NCBI GenBank assembly: GCA_028023455.1
Contig: JAQFVV010012446.1
Span: 5,827,501-5,891,500 of the forward strand
DNA length: 64,000 nt
Direction of reading: 5' to 3'
Source: Epiperipatus broadwayi
Taxonomy: Eukaryota; Onychophora; Udeonychophora; Euonychophora; Peripatidae
The notes under the pieces were generated by a model. The model saw only the letters and a list, made by a program, of their open reading frames with translations. It made no database searches and was not told where the DNA came from. Of the stretch, positions 60,512 through 64,000 are shown one piece after another. A program made the position numbers and the translations under genes. Position 1 is the stretch's first letter, and the number at the start of each line of letters is the position of its first letter.

Positions 60512-60683
60512 TATTGGATGAATAGGCACTAGATAGGGATTTTATGCACAAGCCTTCTGGCATTCATCGATTACTCTGGCTTGCACTGAGTGGCTCGGGA
60601 TATTGGATGAATAGGCACTAGATAGGGATTTTATGCACAAGCCTTCTGGCATTCATCGATTACTCTGGCTTGCACTGAGTGGC
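60508..60683 (+). repeat. 89-bp tandem duplication
   Basis: GGGATATTGGATGAATAGGC to TTGCACTGAGTGGC appears twice, 89 bp apart, almost identical, just after the ribozyme. Confidence 0.85.
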
Positions 60684-60779
60684 CCTACTATATTTGCCTG
60701 TTTTAATAACAGTTGTGAGCAATTATAAGAAATGGTGATCATGTGATGTTTAGTGGTTTAATAATGAGACTACTATTAA

Positions 60780-63040
60780 ATTTCTAGAAATAAAAGAGTT
60801 ATTGAAAAAAATAATAATATTAATCCTGATGAAACTCGGACATTTCACTATTCATTTTATTTTAAAAATAAAAATATATTACAGTAAGTTTTTTTTTTAT
60901 TCTTATTTTTTTGGTGAATAAACGAGTGAACATACATTTGTAAAATATATTTAAATGTGTTCCATCAATTTATTATTAATAATACTCTTATTTCTATTTT
61001 TTAAAATTTTGTTTATTTTATAATCTTAATTTATATATGCATAAAATTTACATATAAAAAAAATCATCTATATTATATATAAGTGTGTGTTGAAAAATAT
61101 TTTATACTTGCAACCCAATAAACAATATGCATTCTCTTTTAATCAAAGATCATCAACAAAATATGAACTATTATACATGATATACGATGATGTAGTGAGA
61201 GGGGGGAGAGCTTGGTACAAAATGTAGCAGATATTGCAGTTCGATTATTGTAAATTTTTGGCAACATTTAATAATTTATCGTTGCATTATGCAAACTGAA
61301 GTTTTTATTATTATTCTGTGTTTCTTTAATTCAAAGTATATCACATCATTTACTGTCGTAATTTTATTTTGATTATTTGATTCTGGATTATCAGTGATCA
61401 ATGTGTATTATACATGTGTACCTGTGTATACAATGGCTTAAAGTTTAAAAAAAACTTTAAATGTTTTCACAATATGCTGTATGTTTATCGTATAGCTAAT
61501 ATTGAAGTATGAAAAATAGGAATCAAACATAGCCAATGTAAATAACTTTTATAATTTATTAAAACCAATTTTGTGTTGTAATGATATCCTCAGAATATAA
61601 TAACTGATTTACAGAGTTCTCTATTGGTCATTTTTTAAATGTTATTGTATATAAAGTTATTATAAAATATTTAAATTGTAAATATGTAATAAATAATTAT
61701 TGTAATGTATTTTATTTATTATAAATATAAAAAAAAATCATAGGTTTTATTGCTCGAGAGTTCATAAGAAGATCGAAGGCCAGAAATGCTTCACTGGAAT
61801 CGATCCAAGGATCTTACATTATTTAAGTCTCCTGGAAACAGTGAAAAAATGCTTTGCTATGAACTTACACGCATAAAAAATAAAGCTAAAAATATTGACA
61901 AATATAATAGTAACTAAATAAAAAAACAAGCTATCTTACCTCAAGTAAAAGGTAGTGCAGATAATATAGGAAATATGTTGTTAAATCTATTTTTTTATAT
62001 CGTAGAAAGATTTGTACATCCCTAACCCCTACCCCTTACCAGATTTATATTAAATTCCCTGTTGGATTTGCCCCATTTTTAGAAATGTTATAAAGTAGAA
62101 TACCTTCCCCTTTTCTCTTGCCACATATATATTTAGCGTCGGTTACAGAGTAAAGTTTGGTGAAACGAAAATGGTTATTTTGAAATTCATTGAATTTTTT
62201 AACAACATCCAGACATTGTTTTCAGAATATAGTCACTACTATTATAAAGAAAGTAAGTAAAATATCAAAATGTTAGCAAAAAATTGTAGATGCCACACAT
62301 AAGAACCATCGAGACTGTTTACTTACTGATCTTTCTTTGCATGAATGATCTCTTATATGTCTTTACACAAGGAAAACCCAAAAGAACATTTGACTTCTTT
62401 TAACCATGAAAACATACATATATATATTTTGTGTACAATGTTGAAGCACCATTAAGTAAATAATTAGAATGATTGATGTCAAACATTGTGAATAAATATT
62501 ATTTAAAGACCTATCAGAATGAAAAATAATAAATAATCCTTTTAGCTTTATTGGCTAGGTATTAGCTGCTACTGTTCCCAATCTGATAAATATAACCTAA
62601 TTTTATAAATGTCAACGATCTTTATATTGAATGCAAAGTATAAAGTAGATGTGTGTTTATTTAAATAACGGACATTACCTTATAATGATAAAGTACATTA
62701 ATCGGATGTAACAACTTTTGAATCGCAGTGAACTTTATTCCCTCCAGTAAATATTAAAAATGGAGGCTGGTCAAAATTTGATTTTAAGTTTCAGATTGAG
62801 AATTTTAATCCTAAACACAGAGTCAGCGAAGCTATTCAAGTAGAAATTCAAATCCTGGATGAAAATTTGAATTTGCTCTTAAACAATTTCATTAGCTTTA
62901 TATTTCTTATGACCAAGTTCGTATGCAAATTAGTGATGTGAGTTTTACATAAAAGCAACAAGATTTAAACTACGTTTTATTCACCAAAAATATTACATAT
63001 ATATAGATAGATAGATAGTATTGATGTTTCCTTCATTTCT
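60780..63040. other. AT-rich intron, minor repeats
   Basis: Contains a SINE-like fragment at 61745-61830 (see 44365) and a short GATA microsatellite at about 63003-63018. No gene is visible. Confidence 0.4.
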
Positions 63041-63056
63041 TTTTGTAATTCAAATT

Positions 63057-63245
63057 TACATATGTTTGTTTATTCGTGAAACAAAATTGATTTCTTTCTT
63101 CTTTATAACCTAAAGTTCAGTTCACTTTCAGTGAAGTTTAGAATTATGATTATGAACTTCACCAAAAGTGCACTCAGCTTTAGGTTATAAAGAAGAAAGA
63201 AATCACTTCGTTATGCAGATGAACAATTGTATACAAATTTGAAAT
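63057..63245. repeat. 200-bp palindromic element, copy 2
   Basis: TTTCTTTCTTCTTTATAACC pairs with GGTTATAAAGAAGAAAGAAA; the centre is GAATTATGATTATGAAC. The outer part matches 47556-47755. Confidence 0.8.
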
Positions 63246-63379
63246 ACAGGTAAATAGATATAAAATATGTATTAACTTAAAACATCCAGCAACATGCAAA
63301 TAAACATTAAGAAGTTTATTTAAATATAAAATGAAATGAATTCATTGAAAACAATCTTAGCAGCACATTACTCTTACAG

Positions 63380-63560
63380 CTCTCTCCAAGATGCCTGCAG
63401 CGCCATCTTTAAACCAAAACATTATGTGCCAATATGGTTTAGCTGTTTATCACTAAAATTTTAATGAGTCTTGATCATGAGTTGTGACACTGTTTTTCAT
63501 ACCCTAATGTGCAATGGAAAAATGCGCTATTATTAAATTTTGTGTTTTCCTGAAGATTTG
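63380..63560 (+). mobile_element. mariner-derived fragment, copy 3
   Basis: CTCTCTCCAAGATGCC, then TATGGTTTAGCTGTTTATCAC, and a frame from 63513 reading MEKCAIIKFCVFLK, equivalent to the MExxAxIKFC start of mariner-type transposases. It stops before the catalytic region. Confidence 0.45.
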
Positions 63561-63662
63561 TGATGTGGTGTTCTAAATGTATTTTTATATTGGACTATTT
63601 CCAACATCTAATATGTGTATTGAATGTCTTTAGAAAAATTTAACTTTATTTAAACATTCAAT

Positions 63663-64000
63663 TGTTAGTATTAGCACATCAAACAAGTTAATATATGCAC
63701 AACGTTTCGAGAGGTATTTTTTCTCCCCACTTCTTCAGGTGTTGCTGGCCTGATCAGTGACAGTACTAGCATGGGATTCGAACCTGGATCATCAGATTCT
63801 TGGGTATTGAATTTTAAGGTGAAATGCTGTAATGCTTGAGCGTTACCTTAAAATTCAATAATCAAGAATCTAATGGTCCAGGTCGAATCCCATGCTAGTA
63901 GTGTCACTGGTCAGGCCAGCAATATCTGAAGAAGAGGGGAGAATAATACCTCTCAAAATGTTGTGCATATACTAAACTGTTTGATATGCTATTACTAATA
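63663..64000. repeat. Inverted repeat with tRNA-like and CTGAAGA..GAAAC parts
   Basis: 63663-63820 pairs with 63845-64000 (TTAGTATTAGCACATCAAAC versus the complement at the window end), with about 24 nt between. The minus strand of the left arm has GGTTCGAATCCC (B-box-like) and CTGAAGA, a GTGGGG/CCTCTC stem and GAAACGTTGTG. The element may continue past the window end. Confidence 0.8.

Larger units (their letters stand above)
60145..60760 (+). mobile_element. HHR family 1 element with 12-bp flanking duplication
   Basis: Flanked by an exact 12-bp direct repeat ATAATGAGACTA (60133-60144 and 60761-60772). Inside: an inverted partial tail (60145-60218), the body, the ribozyme (60470-60511), then the tail ending GATGTTTAGTGGTTTA. 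A tail segment is duplicated in tandem (60508-60683, period 89). No coding frame. The inverted 5' piece plus long target duplication fits insertion by target-primed reverse transcription, as in Penelope-like elements. Confidence 0.75.

Noticed and set aside
1-64000. CRISPR array or prokaryotic operon
   Set aside because: The window is eukaryotic with spliced genes; the tandem repeats lack regular unique spacers.

Overview
This window is a stretch of a large, AT-rich, intron- and transposon-laden animal genome. The only host gene I can support is a class V unconventional myosin heavy chain (MYO5) on the + strand. Eleven exons between 1309 and 59289 splice to 1502 nt (about 500 codons) of motor domain in one continuous frame, all with GT-AG introns. 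They run from the conserved YTYCG region through the P-loop (exon at 20285), switch I (29022), switch II (split between the exons at 49748 and 57012) and the relay region to the end of the lower 50 kDa domain (59083-59289). The N-terminal SH3-like part lies upstream of the window. The converter, IQ motifs, coiled coil and cargo tail lie downstream.

The introns range from 87 nt to 10.7 kb. They are filled with decayed mobile elements: RTE-type LINE fragments, Penelope-like (GIY-YIG) retroelement remnants, mariner-derived MITEs, a hAT terminus, tRNA-derived SINEs, and a Merlin/IS1595-type DNA transposon with intact 49-bp terminal inverted repeats and an 8-bp target duplication. Gene structure plus repeat mix suggest a lophotrochozoan, most likely a coleoid cephalopod such as an octopus. 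That is an inference: nothing in the window names the species.

The most interesting signal is a set of dispersed repeats carrying what read as hammerhead self-cleaving ribozymes. Family 1 (copies at 12538-13245, 37762-38180, 60145-60760, and a truncated copy at 17611) has CTGATGA, a stem II with paired changes (GGC/GCC versus AGC/GCT), GAAA, a tiny stem III (ACTAGT), a GTC cleavage triplet and a 6-bp stem I, 42 nt in all. A tail-to-body junction implies a tandem monomer of about 449 bp, as in retrozymes. Family 2 (9079-9120 minus, 9394-9435 plus, 52536-52576 plus) has CTGATGA, a GTGCT/AGCAC-type stem II, GAAA and an ATA triplet. One copy lies inside a Penelope-like element that still shows GIY-YIG-type coding. 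A third, degenerate hammerhead-like site (10962-10997) lies just downstream of another Penelope-like C-terminal open frame.

Layout: 1-1308 upstream intron with a 416-bp inverted repeat; 1366-12043 intron 1 (LINE, SINE, inverted HHR-2 pair, Penelope fragment); 12189-20284 intron 2 (HHR-1 palindrome, hAT end, mariner MITE); 20442-29021 intron 3 (LINE, SINE, unidentified coding remnant); 29248-38852 intron 4 (Merlin, LINE, HHR-1); 38961-39188 intron 5; 39302-49251 intron 6 (mariner MITE, hairpins, LINE endonuclease, microsatellite); 49384-49747 intron 7; 49882-57011 intron 8 (Penelope/HHR-2, 292-bp hairpin, GC-rich insertion); 57094-57180 and 57322-59082 introns 9 and 10; 59290-64000 start of intron 11 (HHR-1, hairpins).

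Most short open frames here are chance or transposon debris. Long near-perfect hairpins are unusually frequent within this one transcription unit. All coordinates and base-pairing were worked out by eye; no search or folding program was run.
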